64,000 nucleotides of DNA. Origin: Paenibacillus humicola (GTDB lineage Bacteria; Bacillota; Bacilli; Paenibacillales; Paenibacillaceae). The notes beneath the pieces are model-generated. The model saw only the letters and a list, made by a program, of their open reading frames with translations, ran no database searches and was not told the origin of the DNA. Both the position numbers and the translations under genes were made by a program. This document shows, piece by piece, positions 1-8,413 of this stretch. Every line of letters starts with the position of its first letter. Position 1 is the stretch's first letter. The DNA lies in NCBI RefSeq assembly GCF_028826105.1, contig NZ_JAQGPL010000001.1, positions 4,986,501 through 5,050,500 on the forward strand, written 5' to 3'.

Positions 1-45
1 GGAAACGGTTACGTGTATGAATCTGAAAAGGAAAGGAAGATGGCG

Positions 46-438
46 ATGAGCGATATTAGAGCGGGTTTGGGGTATACGGAGGAGCACGAATGGGCGCAGG
101 CCGCCGGCAGCGTCATTCGGATCGGCATCACCGATTTCGCGCAGTGCGAGCTCGGCGACATCGTGTTTATCGAATTTCCGGAGGTCGGAACCGCGGTGGA
201 AGCCGGCCAGCCGATCGGGACGATCGAATCGGTCAAAACCGTGTCCGACCTGTTCAGTCCCGTGAGCGGAAAGGTCGTCAAGGTGAACGAATCGCTGCTG
301 GACGCTCCCGAGAAAGTGAACGAGGATCCGTTCGGCGACGGCTGGATGGTCGAGATCGAAGCAGACGGGGACGCGGCGGAAGCGGTGGCGGCCCTGCTTA
401 CGCCCGACCAATACGCGGCCTTCGTCTCCGGCAAATAG
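46..438 (+). CDS. gcvH: Glycine cleavage system H protein
   Basis: This is the lipoyl-carrying shuttle of the glycine cleavage complex; in Bacillus-type lipoate assembly it is also the first acceptor of octanoyl groups. The 130-residue product has the family layout: TEEHEW near residue 11, then the lipoyl hairpin IGTIESVKTVSD with K64 as the modified lysine, and the NEDPFGDGW segment. In-frame starts lie at 13 (GTG), 40 and 46; ATG 46 is chosen because GGAAAGGAAG sits about 7 bases ahead. The lipM gene follows after 28 bases, so the carrier and its modifying enzyme are probably cotranscribed. No gcvT or gcvP is in view. Confidence 0.95.
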   Translation: MSDIRAGLGYTEEHEWAQAAGSVIRIGITDFAQCELGDIVFIEFPEVGTAVEAGQPIGTIESVKTVSDLFSPVSGKVVKVNESLLDAPEKVNEDPFGDGWMVEIEADGDAAEAVAALLTPDQYAAFVSGK

Positions 439-466
439 CCGGAACGCGGCGGAACAGGGGCGCGCG

Positions 467-1297
467 ATGTGGAGATTCGTTCATACGGGCAATCGTTCTC
501 CTGCGGAAAACATGGCGATCGACGAGGCGATCTTGACGGCGCACCGGCAGGGATTGGTCCCGCCGACCGTCCGTTTTTACGGCTGGAGCCCGGCCTCGCT
601 ATCCATCGGTTATTTTCAGCAGGCGGAGAAAGAGATCGACTTCGAAGCGCTGCGCGAGCGCGGCCTCGGCTTCGTCCGCCGGCCGACCGGCGGACGGGCG
701 GTGCTGCACGACCGGGAGCTGACCTACAGTCTGGTCGTATCCGCAAATTACCCGGGGATTCCCGGCAATGTGACGGAAGCCTACCGGGTCCTCAGCATGG
801 GCCTGCTGCTCGGATTTCGCAGGCTCGGGCTGGACGCCGAAATGGCCTGCCTGCATCAGCCGGCCGGCAAAGACGGCCGGCTGAGCACGGCCGCCTGCTT
901 CGACGCGCCTTCCAAGTACGAGCTGGTCGTCGAAGGGAGAAAAATCGCGGGAAGCGCGCAGATGCGCTCGAAGGGAGTGATCCTTCAGCACGGCTCCATC
1001 CTGCTCGAACTGGATGCAGGCAAGCTGTTCAGCGTTCTCCGGTTTCCGGAGCCTGCGGACCGGGAGCGAATGAAAAGGCTTTTTGAGCGCAAAGCGGTAG
1101 CGATTCAAACGTGCCTGACCCGGAAAAACCTGCCTCCCGCGACGATGCGGGAAGTCGAGGATGCGTTTCGCGCGGGCTTTTCGGAAGGGCTGGACACCGA
1201 TTTGCCGGAAAGCGGTCTGACCGGGTATGAAACGGAGCTGGCAGGACGCCTCGCAGCGGAGAAATATGGCTCCGACGGCTGGAATTTGAAAAGGTAA
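467..1297 (+). CDS. lipM: Octanoyltransferase LipM
   Basis: This enzyme transfers octanoate from acyl carrier protein to GcvH, the first step of lipoate synthesis in Bacillus-type bacteria. The 276-residue protein carries the lipoate ligase/transferase fold: RFYGWSPASLSIGYFQ, RRPTGGRAVLHDRELTYS, and CFDAPSKYELVVEGRKIAGSAQ. C144 in CFDAPS matches the acyl-thioester cysteine of LipM, and the lysine in EGRK is the conserved substrate-binding residue. Length and C-terminus (YGSDGWNLKR) resemble B. subtilis LipM rather than LplA or LipL. It lies directly downstream of gcvH, its expected substrate gene. Confidence 0.9.
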   Translation: MWRFVHTGNRSPAENMAIDEAILTAHRQGLVPPTVRFYGWSPASLSIGYFQQAEKEIDFEALRERGLGFVRRPTGGRAVLHDRELTYSLVVSANYPGIPGNVTEAYRVLSMGLLLGFRRLGLDAEMACLHQPAGKDGRLSTAACFDAPSKYELVVEGRKIAGSAQMRSKGVILQHGSILLELDAGKLFSVLRFPEPADRERMKRLFERKAVAIQTCLTRKNLPPATMREVEDAFRAGFSEGLDTDLPESGLTGYETELAGRLAAEKYGSDGWNLKR

Positions 1298-1316
1298 CCG
1301 GACGGGAATCGAATTA

Positions 1317-1357
1317 AGCCGCTCTGCCGGCCATGCCGGTCTATTGGGCGGAGCGGC
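1317..1357 (+). terminator. Possible terminator hairpin after lipM
   Basis: AGCCGCTCTGCC pairs with GGGCGGAGCGGCT across a loop 20 bases after the lipM stop. There is no clear T-run on either side, so this may be a factor-dependent or weak terminator between the convergent lipM and the downstream AraC-type gene. Confidence 0.4.
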
Positions 1358-1493
1358 TCCGGACGAGGATGGAGCGAACCGCAAGTCCGACGGGCAAGCC
1401 GATTACGGTATCCGCCAGGCTTGCACATTAACTTGAGATAACGAAAAGATTCGGCAATAACGATTCGTCAGAATCGTAACTTGACGCGCCTGT

Positions 1494-2675
1494 TTATCTT
1501 GCCGCCGTTTCGCGGTATTCGCTCGGGGACAGGCCGACCTTTTTCTTGAAAATTTGGCTGAAATAGCGGGAGTCCTTATAGCCGACCTTCTCGGCGACCT
1601 CGTAATTTTTCAGGTGCGTGCTCTTCAGCATATGCTTTGCTTTCTCGATCCGGATGTCGGTAAGCTGCTCAATAAACGTTTTGCCGGTGTTGCTTTTGAA
1701 GAGCGCGCTTAAATAGGTCGGCGTCATATATACCTTCTGCGCCGTATTGTGCAGCGTTGCGCAGTCGTACTCCCGCTCCATGTATTCGATCGTCTTCTTG
1801 ATGATGACGCGCTGGTTCTCCGTCTCCGCGGGCGGCAGCCGCCGCGGCTCCAGCCAGCTTCTCAGCTGTCCGCACACGTACGCCTTAAGCTCGCCGAGCG
1901 TCTCCATTTTGAAAACCGGCATAATTTCACAGCCTTTGGAGCTGTATGCGCTTTCTTCTCCGGCTTCGGTAAACAGCCTTTTTTCCAGCCCGATCAAGAG
2001 CCGGATCGTCAATTCGTCGACGCTTTGCCGGCGCAGCGGCCCCTCTTCCAGCAGATGCCCGTAAAAATCGTCGACGGCCTCCTCGATACCGGCGGGATCC
2101 GCCAGCGATGTAAGCCGTTCGAACAGCTCGCGCTCTTTGGCGAGCGGATATTCGCAGGACTGGCGGCAGCCTGCAAGCTCGTTATAGTAGACGACCTTCC
2201 CGAAGCCTTGATAAAACTTGTCCTCAAGCGCTTCCAGTGCCTGCCGGTAGGAATGGTGCACGTCCGAAAGCTTGCCGCAGGGCTGTCCGACGCCGACCGT
2301 GACCGGAAGGTTCAGCCGGCCGCACAGTCTTTCCCGCACCGCTTCAACCGCCTCCTTGGACACCCAGGAGAACAAAAGGCCGACCCGGCCTTCGTCATCG
2401 AGAAAGGCGACGCTTCCGTCCGCCGCCTGCCGCTGCAATTCGCCGCGGATGCGCAGCGCGGCTTTTTTCCGTTCGTGCTCATCCTGCGGGAGGCCCGACG
2501 GCTCGAGGACGGCCAGCGTCGGAAAGGCGAAGGTCGAGCTGACATTCAGGAAGCTCAGTCCCTCCTTGAACAGCCGGCTGCCGCCTTCCTCCTTGCGGAC
2601 GAGGTCCATAAACAGGCGGTTTTTGAGCAGCGTCAGGATGGCATCGTCTCTGCTCAGCAGTTCGTTTACCTGCAT
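1494..2675 (-). CDS. Receiver-less YesN/AraC-type transcription regulator
   Basis: This 393-residue protein looks like a YesN-type response regulator that lacks the N-terminal receiver domain. Residues about 35-170 resemble the GGDEF-like middle region of that family (VGVGQPCGKLSDVHHSYRQALEAL), and the last 100 residues are an AraC DNA-binding domain (YMTPTYLSALFKSNTGKTFIEQLTDIRIEKAK, then VGYKDSRYFSQIFKKKVGLSPSEYR). No phospho-acceptor aspartate motif is present at the start. ATG at 2675 is preferred over the upstream in-frame ATG at 2717 because AAGGGGAAATGG precedes it at good spacing. No partner kinase is adjacent; the next gene upstream on the same strand is a GntR regulator. Confidence 0.8.
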   Translation of the reverse strand: MQVNELLSRDDAILTLLKNRLFMDLVRKEEGGSRLFKEGLSFLNVSSTFAFPTLAVLEPSGLPQDEHERKKAALRIRGELQRQAADGSVAFLDDEGRVGLLFSWVSKEAVEAVRERLCGRLNLPVTVGVGQPCGKLSDVHHSYRQALEALEDKFYQGFGKVVYYNELAGCRQSCEYPLAKERELFERLTSLADPAGIEEAVDDFYGHLLEEGPLRRQSVDELTIRLLIGLEKRLFTEAGEESAYSSKGCEIMPVFKMETLGELKAYVCGQLRSWLEPRRLPPAETENQRVIIKKTIEYMEREYDCATLHNTAQKVYMTPTYLSALFKSNTGKTFIEQLTDIRIEKAKHMLKSTHLKNYEVAEKVGYKDSRYFSQIFKKKVGLSPSEYRETAAR

Positions 2676-2753
2676 TCTCCATTTCCCCTTTGGCAAAGGC
2701 TGATGATCGGGATGCATCGCTTGAGGTCAGAACCGGGCGACTTATCGTTTATC

Positions 2754-2777
2754 GATTATCGATAATCCTAATTATAC
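2754..2777 (-). promoter_or_regulatory. -10 box with 14-bp palindromic operator candidate
   Basis: The perfect palindrome GATTATCGATAATC (2754-2767) lies just downstream of a TATAAT element read on the minus strand (2772-2777). No good -35 is visible. The arrangement would place a dimeric repressor on the transcription start of the AraC-type gene; which regulator binds is unknown. Confidence 0.5.
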
Positions 2778-2812
2778 TCTGCTGCAGATGATTTGAATAC
2801 CGCAAATTTATC

Positions 2813-3457
2813 CTATCCGGTATAGCGTTTATAGAAATCGAGCCCCCGGACGAGCTTCTTCTCCGCCTGGTCCACGTCGCCGGATTTGATAATATCGAGC
2901 AGCTCCGCATGCGAATCCGGGATGCTGTAGCCGGAATGATCCTGGTTCGTCACGGAAATGAACCGCATGATTTTCGTCTTGATGCTGTTCCAGATATCCA
3001 GAAACAGCGCGTTGCCGCTGCGCAGGTAGAAATAGCCGTGAAACTGCATGTCCAGCTCGACCAGCCGGTAGGAATCGTTCTCGTCGACGGCCAGCTTCAT
3101 GTCGGCCAAAATCCGCTCCAGGCTGGCGATGTCCTCCGGGGTCAGCACCTTCATCGTTTCGCGCAGCGCATGCCCTTCGAGCAGCTGCCGCAGCTCGTAA
3201 ATATCCCGGATTTCCTTGAACGTAATTTCGGAGACGGCCGAGCCTTTGTTCATCCTGCCGACAATCAGCCCTTCCTGCTTCAGGCGCTCCAGCGCTTCGC
3301 GGACCGGCGCTTGGCTCACATCGAATGCTTTGGCGATTTCCAGCACGATCAGCCGGTAGCCCGGCGGCAAATCCCCTTTTAAAATTTTTCGTTTCAACGA
3401 TAAGTAGACATGTTCGCTAAGCGAAGTCGGATTCTGGGGAATGTTTACGGTATCCAT
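2813..3457 (-). CDS. GntR family regulator, FadR/FCD subfamily
   Basis: The 214-residue protein has an N-terminal winged helix (about residues 12-75, with FDVSQAPVREALERLKQEGLI typical of GntR) followed by an all-helical FCD ligand domain (RDIYELRQLLEGHALR, then the acidic and histidine positions LDMQFHGYFY and DSHAELLDII that often bind a metal and a carboxylate). Such regulators usually sense sugar acids or other small acids. Its target is not evident; the next gene on the same strand is the AraC-type regulator after about 137 bases, with a palindrome in that gap. Confidence 0.88.
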   Translation of the reverse strand: MDTVNIPQNPTSLSEHVYLSLKRKILKGDLPPGYRLIVLEIAKAFDVSQAPVREALERLKQEGLIVGRMNKGSAVSEITFKEIRDIYELRQLLEGHALRETMKVLTPEDIASLERILADMKLAVDENDSYRLVELDMQFHGYFYLRSGNALFLDIWNSIKTKIMRFISVTNQDHSGYSIPDSHAELLDIIKSGDVDQAEKKLVRGLDFYKRYTG

Positions 3458-3752
3458 CAGGGATTTGGACCTCTCCTTTCGGCAGCGCCGCTTGGCCGGC
3501 CATCGGCGGGCTGTACGTACATCTTATAGAAACGCAATTCCGCCCGTCAAGCTGATAATTTCAAGAAAAGGGGGACGTTTATACGGATTTGTTTGTCAAG
3601 CGGAAGCGGCTGACGCTGTGCCGGGGGCAGTGCAAGCTTTTTCCCTTCGAACAATCGATCGGGAAAGCAGGCAGAAAGTTAATCTTTCCTCCAGTCGAAC
3701 AAAAGCAGACCCGAGAGCCGGCAAACCGACGGCGGTCTGCTTCTCCCGTTTA

Positions 3753-4796
3753 TTAAACCGGCGCAATGGACTGGCGGTTGATGAACTCCCCGTGAATGAG
3801 CATTTTCTCGAACGGCTTGTCCGGGTTCTCGATCCGCCGCAGCAGCAGCTCGACCGCGCGTCTTCCCATGCCGGTTTTGGGCACGTCGACGGTGCTGAGC
3901 GGAGGCGAGAGCCTGGCTGCTTCCTCGGTGTTGTCGAAGCCGGTGACGGAAACGTCCTCCGGAACGCGAATGCCGAGCTCCGCCAGCGTCCGGAGAACAT
4001 GGAGCGCCGTCGCGTCATTGGCGCATACGAAGGCGGTCGGCATGCTTTTCCGGGCGTACATCGATTTCAAAATGTCCTCGACTTCCCTGTCGTCCTCGAT
4101 CTGAAGCAGACGGTCTCCCGCCTCCTGCACCGGAAGCCGCATTTCCTCGAGCGCGGTGCGGAAGCCGAGCCACCGGTCGAAGAAGCTGCGGGAATAGCCC
4201 GGATTGCCGACGAACTTCAGGCTTTTGTGCCCGAGGTAAATCAAATATTCGGTCAGTCTGTGCACCGAATCGTAGTTGTTCATAAAAATCGTATCGGACA
4301 AAATGAGGGAATCCTCGTGATCGATCAGCACGAAAGGGATGCCGGCATTACGGATTTCAAGCACGATCTGGTCGGCGACCAGACCGATTCCGACCAGCCC
4401 CAGCACGCTGGCCGGATTGATAATATGAAGGAACCGGTCCGAGTTGTGCTCGGTCACCACCATGCTGCCGATGCCCCGGTCGGCCAGCCCCGCGATAACA
4501 CCGTCGGCGATTTTTCCCCAAAATGCGCTTTCCGGCAGCTGGTAGCGAACGTTCGGGATGAGCACGATCACCGTATTTTTTAATGCCGGCGGTTTCTTTT
4601 CCATTTCCTGCAGCGAAACCGGCCGCGCCTTCCCGCGGGTATGACGCTGGCTGTAGTAGCCCTGGGCCGCCGCGGCCTGAATAATCCGGTTTCTTGTCTC
4701 GTCGCTTACGCCGGGCTTCCCCGATAGCGCCTGGGACACGGCAAACTTCGACACCCCCAGCTGGTCGGCAATTTGCTGCATGGTGACCTTTTTCAA
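3753..4796 (-). CDS. LacI family transcription regulator
   Basis: The 347-residue protein begins with a LacI helix-turn-helix (MKKVTMQQIADQLGVSKFAVSQALSGKPGVS) and continues into a periplasmic-binding-protein-like sensor domain with the family ending VSVTGFDNTEEAARLSPPLSTVDVPKTGMGRRAVELL. It probably senses a sugar. No catabolic gene is next to it: it is followed by a GntR gene on the same strand and preceded by the NAD(P)HX repair gene, so the regulated genes may lie elsewhere. Three regulators in a row without targets is unusual. Confidence 0.88.
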   Translation of the reverse strand: MKKVTMQQIADQLGVSKFAVSQALSGKPGVSDETRNRIIQAAAAQGYYSQRHTRGKARPVSLQEMEKKPPALKNTVIVLIPNVRYQLPESAFWGKIADGVIAGLADRGIGSMVVTEHNSDRFLHIINPASVLGLVGIGLVADQIVLEIRNAGIPFVLIDHEDSLILSDTIFMNNYDSVHRLTEYLIYLGHKSLKFVGNPGYSRSFFDRWLGFRTALEEMRLPVQEAGDRLLQIEDDREVEDILKSMYARKSMPTAFVCANDATALHVLRTLAELGIRVPEDVSVTGFDNTEEAARLSPPLSTVDVPKTGMGRRAVELLLRRIENPDKPFEKMLIHGEFINRQSIAPV

Positions 4797-5172
4797 ACGT
4801 ACCCACTCCGTTTTTGCTTATTTTATCATATCCGCGGGCGTTGAACCATGACGGCGGCTTGAAAATGAGCGGGAAACGCGGGCGGGAGACGCCCGCTCCG
4901 CGCGGTCTCCGCAGAGCGAATGTGCGCTCCTGCGGGCACGTCTCCGGATCGAAACAAGCGATGGAATTCGGGCGGGGTTCAAAAAAAGCCGTTGACGGCA
5001 ATCGTTAGTCCATCCTGCTCCGCAATCGCCGCGGCGCAAGCGATTCCGGTCTCATGACCGTTGGCGTCAAGCCGATTTCCGCGGCAGGCGGCAAGTTCGG
5101 CCGGCTGGCGGATTTCCCGGGAAATCCCGATCCTTGTCGACTGGGATTCCCCTGGGGGGCGGCGCGGACGGC
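4797..5172. other. Gene-free spacer with one imperfect hairpin
   Basis: This 376-base stretch between the LacI gene and nnrDE shows no convincing gene. An imperfect inverted repeat at about 5118-5153 (GGGAAATCCC and GGGATTCCC) could fold in the nnrDE transcript but lacks a T-run. The short open frames here lack ribosome binding sites and look like frame shadows. Confidence 0.5.
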
Positions 5173-6723
5173 TTACAGCTCGTCCGCAATCTCGCCGGCG
5201 ATGAGCGACGCCGGCGCGGACCGCCGGGCGGCGGCGCGGTCTCCCGCCGCTCCGTGAAGCCATACGCCGAGCGCAGCCGCCTGCTCTGCTGTGAGCCCTT
5301 GAGCCAGCAGGCCGCCGATCAGGCCTGCCAGCACATCGCCGGCGCCGGCCGTCGCCATGCCGGGATTGCCGGTGCCGTTGATGTAGACGTCGCCGGACGG
5401 CGCGGCGACGACGGTACGAGCACCCTTCAGCACGAGCGTGACGCCGTGCCGAAGCGCATAGCGGCGCGCCGCGCCGATGCGGTCCCGCTGCACCTCGCGC
5501 GTCGGGATGCCGGCCAGGCGGCCCATCTCCCCCGGGTGCGGCGTGAAGACAACACCGCCCTCGCGCCTCGGCCACGACGCGAAATCGTGCGCGTCCGCCG
5601 CCAGATTAAGCCCGTCGGCGTCGAGCACGAACGGGACGCGGCTGTCGACGCGCGTCCATACCTCTCGCAGCCAGCCGGCGCCGCCGTCCCAGCGGCCGAG
5701 GCCCGGACCGAGCACGAGCGCGTCCTTCCCGGCTGCAAGCCGGGCCAGATCGTCCGGCCGCACCTCGCTCCAGCCGCCGAGGCCGGCGTCGGGCAGGCCG
5801 GCGAGCATCGCCTCGGGGAACCGGCCGGTCATCGGGTCGACGAGCCGGTCCGGCACCGCCCACGTGACGAGGCCGCAGCCTCCGCGCAGCGCAGCCCTGG
5901 CGCTCAATAGCCCCGCGCCGCTCATCGGGCGGCTGCCCGCGGCGATCAGCGCGTGACCGTATGTGCCCTTGTGCGTGTCCGTCTCGCGCCGGCGCTCCGG
6001 GTCGACGCCGAGCCGCTCGCGCAGCGTCCGTTCCCCGAGGGCAAACGTACGCACGCCGTGCTCCTCCGCCAGCGCGGCGGGAATGCCGATCGGCCGCACG
6101 GTCACTTCGCCGGCGGCGGCTGCGCCGGGGTGCTGGACGAGGCCGCACTTGCCGAAGGCAAGCGCGACCGTGCGCGCCGCGCGGATGCACGGATCGTGCG
6201 TTTCCCCGGTGTCGGCGTCCAGCCCGCTCGGGATGTCGACGGCGACGATCGGCAGGCCGCTGCCGTTCGCCTCGCGAATCAGCTCGGCATACGCGCCGCG
6301 GGGCGCCCCCTTGCTGCCCGTGCCGAGCAGGGCGTCAATGATGCCGTCGTAACGGTCCCACGGGACGGCCTCGCCGCCCATCCCATAAACGCGATGCGGC
6401 AGGCCAAGCCGCATCGCGATATCCCGCTGCACCGCCGCTTCGCCGCCGAATGCGGCGGGGTCGCCGGCGTAGACGATCATCGGCTCGAAGCCCGCCTCGG
6501 CGAGGTGCCGGGCGGCGACGACGCCGTCCGCGCCATTGTTGCCTTTGCCTGCCAGTACAAGCCACCGCTTCAGCGTCCGGCCCGCACCGCTCACGGCGAG
6601 CGCCGCCGCTTCCTCGGCAACCGCCCGTCCTGCGTTCTCCATCAGCACGAGCGCCGGAATGCCGATCCGCTCGATCGCCGCCCGGTCGATTTCGCGCATT
6701 TCCTTTGAGGTCACGATATACAT
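5173..6723 (-). CDS. nnrDE: Bifunctional NAD(P)H-hydrate epimerase / ADP-dependent NAD(P)H-hydrate dehydratase
   Basis: This enzyme repairs hydrated NADH and NADPH: the N-terminal half (about residues 1-215) is the YjeF-type epimerase and the C-terminal half (about 235-510) the ribokinase-fold dehydratase. Visible signatures are LVLAGKGNNGADG, VDIPSGLDADTGE in the first half and the second-half motifs KGTYGHALIAAGS, LVLGPGLGRWDG, VLDADGLNL, FTPHPGEMGRL and the C-terminal NGTGNPGMATAGAGDVLAG. At about 516 residues the fusion has the usual length. ATG 6723 is chosen over the longer frame because AAGGGAGG is 8 bases upstream. It stands alone, facing away from the ABC operon. Confidence 0.95.
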   Translation of the reverse strand: MYIVTSKEMREIDRAAIERIGIPALVLMENAGRAVAEEAAALAVSGAGRTLKRWLVLAGKGNNGADGVVAARHLAEAGFEPMIVYAGDPAAFGGEAAVQRDIAMRLGLPHRVYGMGGEAVPWDRYDGIIDALLGTGSKGAPRGAYAELIREANGSGLPIVAVDIPSGLDADTGETHDPCIRAARTVALAFGKCGLVQHPGAAAAGEVTVRPIGIPAALAEEHGVRTFALGERTLRERLGVDPERRRETDTHKGTYGHALIAAGSRPMSGAGLLSARAALRGGCGLVTWAVPDRLVDPMTGRFPEAMLAGLPDAGLGGWSEVRPDDLARLAAGKDALVLGPGLGRWDGGAGWLREVWTRVDSRVPFVLDADGLNLAADAHDFASWPRREGGVVFTPHPGEMGRLAGIPTREVQRDRIGAARRYALRHGVTLVLKGARTVVAAPSGDVYINGTGNPGMATAGAGDVLAGLIGGLLAQGLTAEQAAALGVWLHGAAGDRAAARRSAPASLIAGEIADEL

Positions 6724-6894
6724 CCTGCATGCCTCCCTTATCGTTGTCCGCGATTCACGCGGTTTGCTTCCAAGGATTCGAACAAGCAAACGAGCTTAGG
6801 ACCCGTTCACCCCTATCCTATCATAATCGGCGGAACGGGATTAAGACGGTGCGCCGCGCTTTCGACAAACCTCGACCCGTTTCCCCTAAAAAAA

Positions 6895-6937
6895 TAGCGC
6901 TTACACCTGAAAAACGGTACACTTGTAAGCGCTACCA
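6895..6937 (+). promoter_or_regulatory. Paired inverted cre-like boxes and promoter of the sugar ABC operon
   Basis: TAGCGCTTACA (6895-6905) and TGTAAGCGCTA (6924-6934) are a perfect 11-bp inverted repeat 18 bases apart. The right-hand arm extends to TGTAAGCGCTACCA, matching 13 of 14 positions of the CcpA site TGWAANCGNTNWCA; the left arm matches 12 of 14 on the other strand. A possible -35 TTGTAA (6923-6928) and -10 TACGAT (6945-6950), 16 apart, would overlap the right arm. Inference: carbon catabolite control of the downstream importer. Confidence 0.6.
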
Positions 6938-7015
6938 GTCATGATACGATTAAAGCGCAAGGAGGATATCAAATTTATCCATGTACGTTTTTAAAAAAAG
7001 GAGGTCCATGGCTTC

Positions 7016-8353
7016 ATGAAAAAATCGGCTTTCAGTCTGATCGCAATTATCCTGACCCTGACGATTGCGCTGCTCGGCTGCTCCCAGCGCCCGAGCGGGT
7101 CGTCCGGCGCATCCGGCGATGACTCGGCGAACACCGGGCAATCGGCCGACACCGGCTCCGGCAATTCAAGCGCCAGCAGCGGGGGCGGCGACAAAATCCG
7201 GCTTTCCGTCTACAGCACGATCAGCGAAACGAAAAACCAGGAAGTGATGAAAAGCATCGCGGCCGACTTTATGAAGGAAAACCCGAACATCCAGGTGGAA
7301 TTCCAGTTTCCCGGCACCGAATACGAGAACATTCTGAAGGTCAAAATGGCGGCGAACGATCTGCCCGACGTCTTCGACACGCACGGCTGGGCGAAAATCC
7401 GCTACGGTAAATATTTGGCCGACCTTCGCGACGAACCGTGGGCGTCGCAGCTGACGGACTCGATCAAGCCCGTCGTCACCGACAGCGACGGCAAGGTGTA
7501 CGCGCTCGTCATGAGCGAAGCGAAGGACGGCATCACGTATAACGCGGACGTGCTCAGCAAATACGGCATCGAGCCGCCGAAGACGTTCGACGAGCTGATG
7601 GCGGCGGCCCAGAAAATCGTGACGGAGAGCAAGGGCGAGGTCTCCCCGTTCTTCATGTCCGGCGTCGACAACGGCACGATCGGCGGTTTCCTCGATCAGT
7701 TCGCGACGTCGGCTTTTATCAGCCCGGCGACCAACGAAGCCCAGAACTTCCTGGACGGCAAATTCGACTGGAACAAATGGACGCCGCTGGCGCAGGACCT
7801 GCTCGACCTGAAAAACAAGGGCTACCTGAACAAAGATTTCCTGACCGCCAAAAACAGCGACATGCCGCAGCGGTTCGCGCAGGATAAAGTGGCGTTCGTC
7901 ATGGGCGGCCCGTCCTTTGCCGACGACGCCTACAAAGTGAACCCGAACGTAAAAATCGGCTATATGCCCGTTCCGTCCATGGTGGCCGGCGACAGCGAGA
8001 ACTTCTCCGGCGGCGAGCGTTATACGATGGGCGCCTGGAAAGACGGCAAGCATCTGGCCGAAGCCAAGAAGCTGATCGATTTCTTCGCGAAGCCGGAAAA
8101 TATGACGAAGATCGCCAACTCGACCAAGCTTCCCGCCGGCCTGAAGGGCATCGAAGCGAAGCACGAATTCTCGGCTTATTACGACCAGTTCGCAAACGTT
8201 CGCGTCTTCCCGTATTTCGACCGCGTCTACCTGCCGAACGGGATGTGGGACGTCATGTGCAAGACGGGCACCGCGCTGCTGGCCGGCGAATTGTCGCCCG
8301 CGGATTTCTCCAAAAAAATGAAATCCGAGTTCGAACGTCTCCGCGATCAGTAA
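7016..8353 (+). CDS. ABC sugar transporter, solute-binding lipoprotein (family 1)
   Basis: This is the extracellular sugar-binding subunit of a CUT1-type importer. A lipoprotein signal peptide ends at the lipobox LLGC (Cys about residue 22), followed by a Ser/Gly-rich linker and the family 1 binding fold (IQVEFQFPGTEYENILKVKMAANDLPDVFDTHGW; GYMPVPSM). AAAGGAGG precedes the ATG; a three-codon open frame (ATG at 7008) overlaps the start by ATGA, perhaps a translational coupling oddity. Two permeases and a kinase/regulator pair follow, and a cre-containing promoter precedes. The substrate cannot be read from sequence; plant oligosaccharides are plausible from context. Confidence 0.9.
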   Translation: MKKSAFSLIAIILTLTIALLGCSQRPSGSSGASGDDSANTGQSADTGSGNSSASSGGGDKIRLSVYSTISETKNQEVMKSIAADFMKENPNIQVEFQFPGTEYENILKVKMAANDLPDVFDTHGWAKIRYGKYLADLRDEPWASQLTDSIKPVVTDSDGKVYALVMSEAKDGITYNADVLSKYGIEPPKTFDELMAAAQKIVTESKGEVSPFFMSGVDNGTIGGFLDQFATSAFISPATNEAQNFLDGKFDWNKWTPLAQDLLDLKNKGYLNKDFLTAKNSDMPQRFAQDKVAFVMGGPSFADDAYKVNPNVKIGYMPVPSMVAGDSENFSGGERYTMGAWKDGKHLAEAKKLIDFFAKPENMTKIANSTKLPAGLKGIEAKHEFSAYYDQFANVRVFPYFDRVYLPNGMWDVMCKTGTALLAGELSPADFSKKMKSEFERLRDQ

Positions 8354-8413
8354 CGGATTTGCGGGAGGGCCGCACAGCGCCCTCCCGGTTTATTTTCGAA
8401 AGGGGTGAAAGTT

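Noticed and set aside
1..45. Glycine riboswitch ahead of gcvH
   Set aside because: Only 45 bases are available upstream, too short to contain or judge one.
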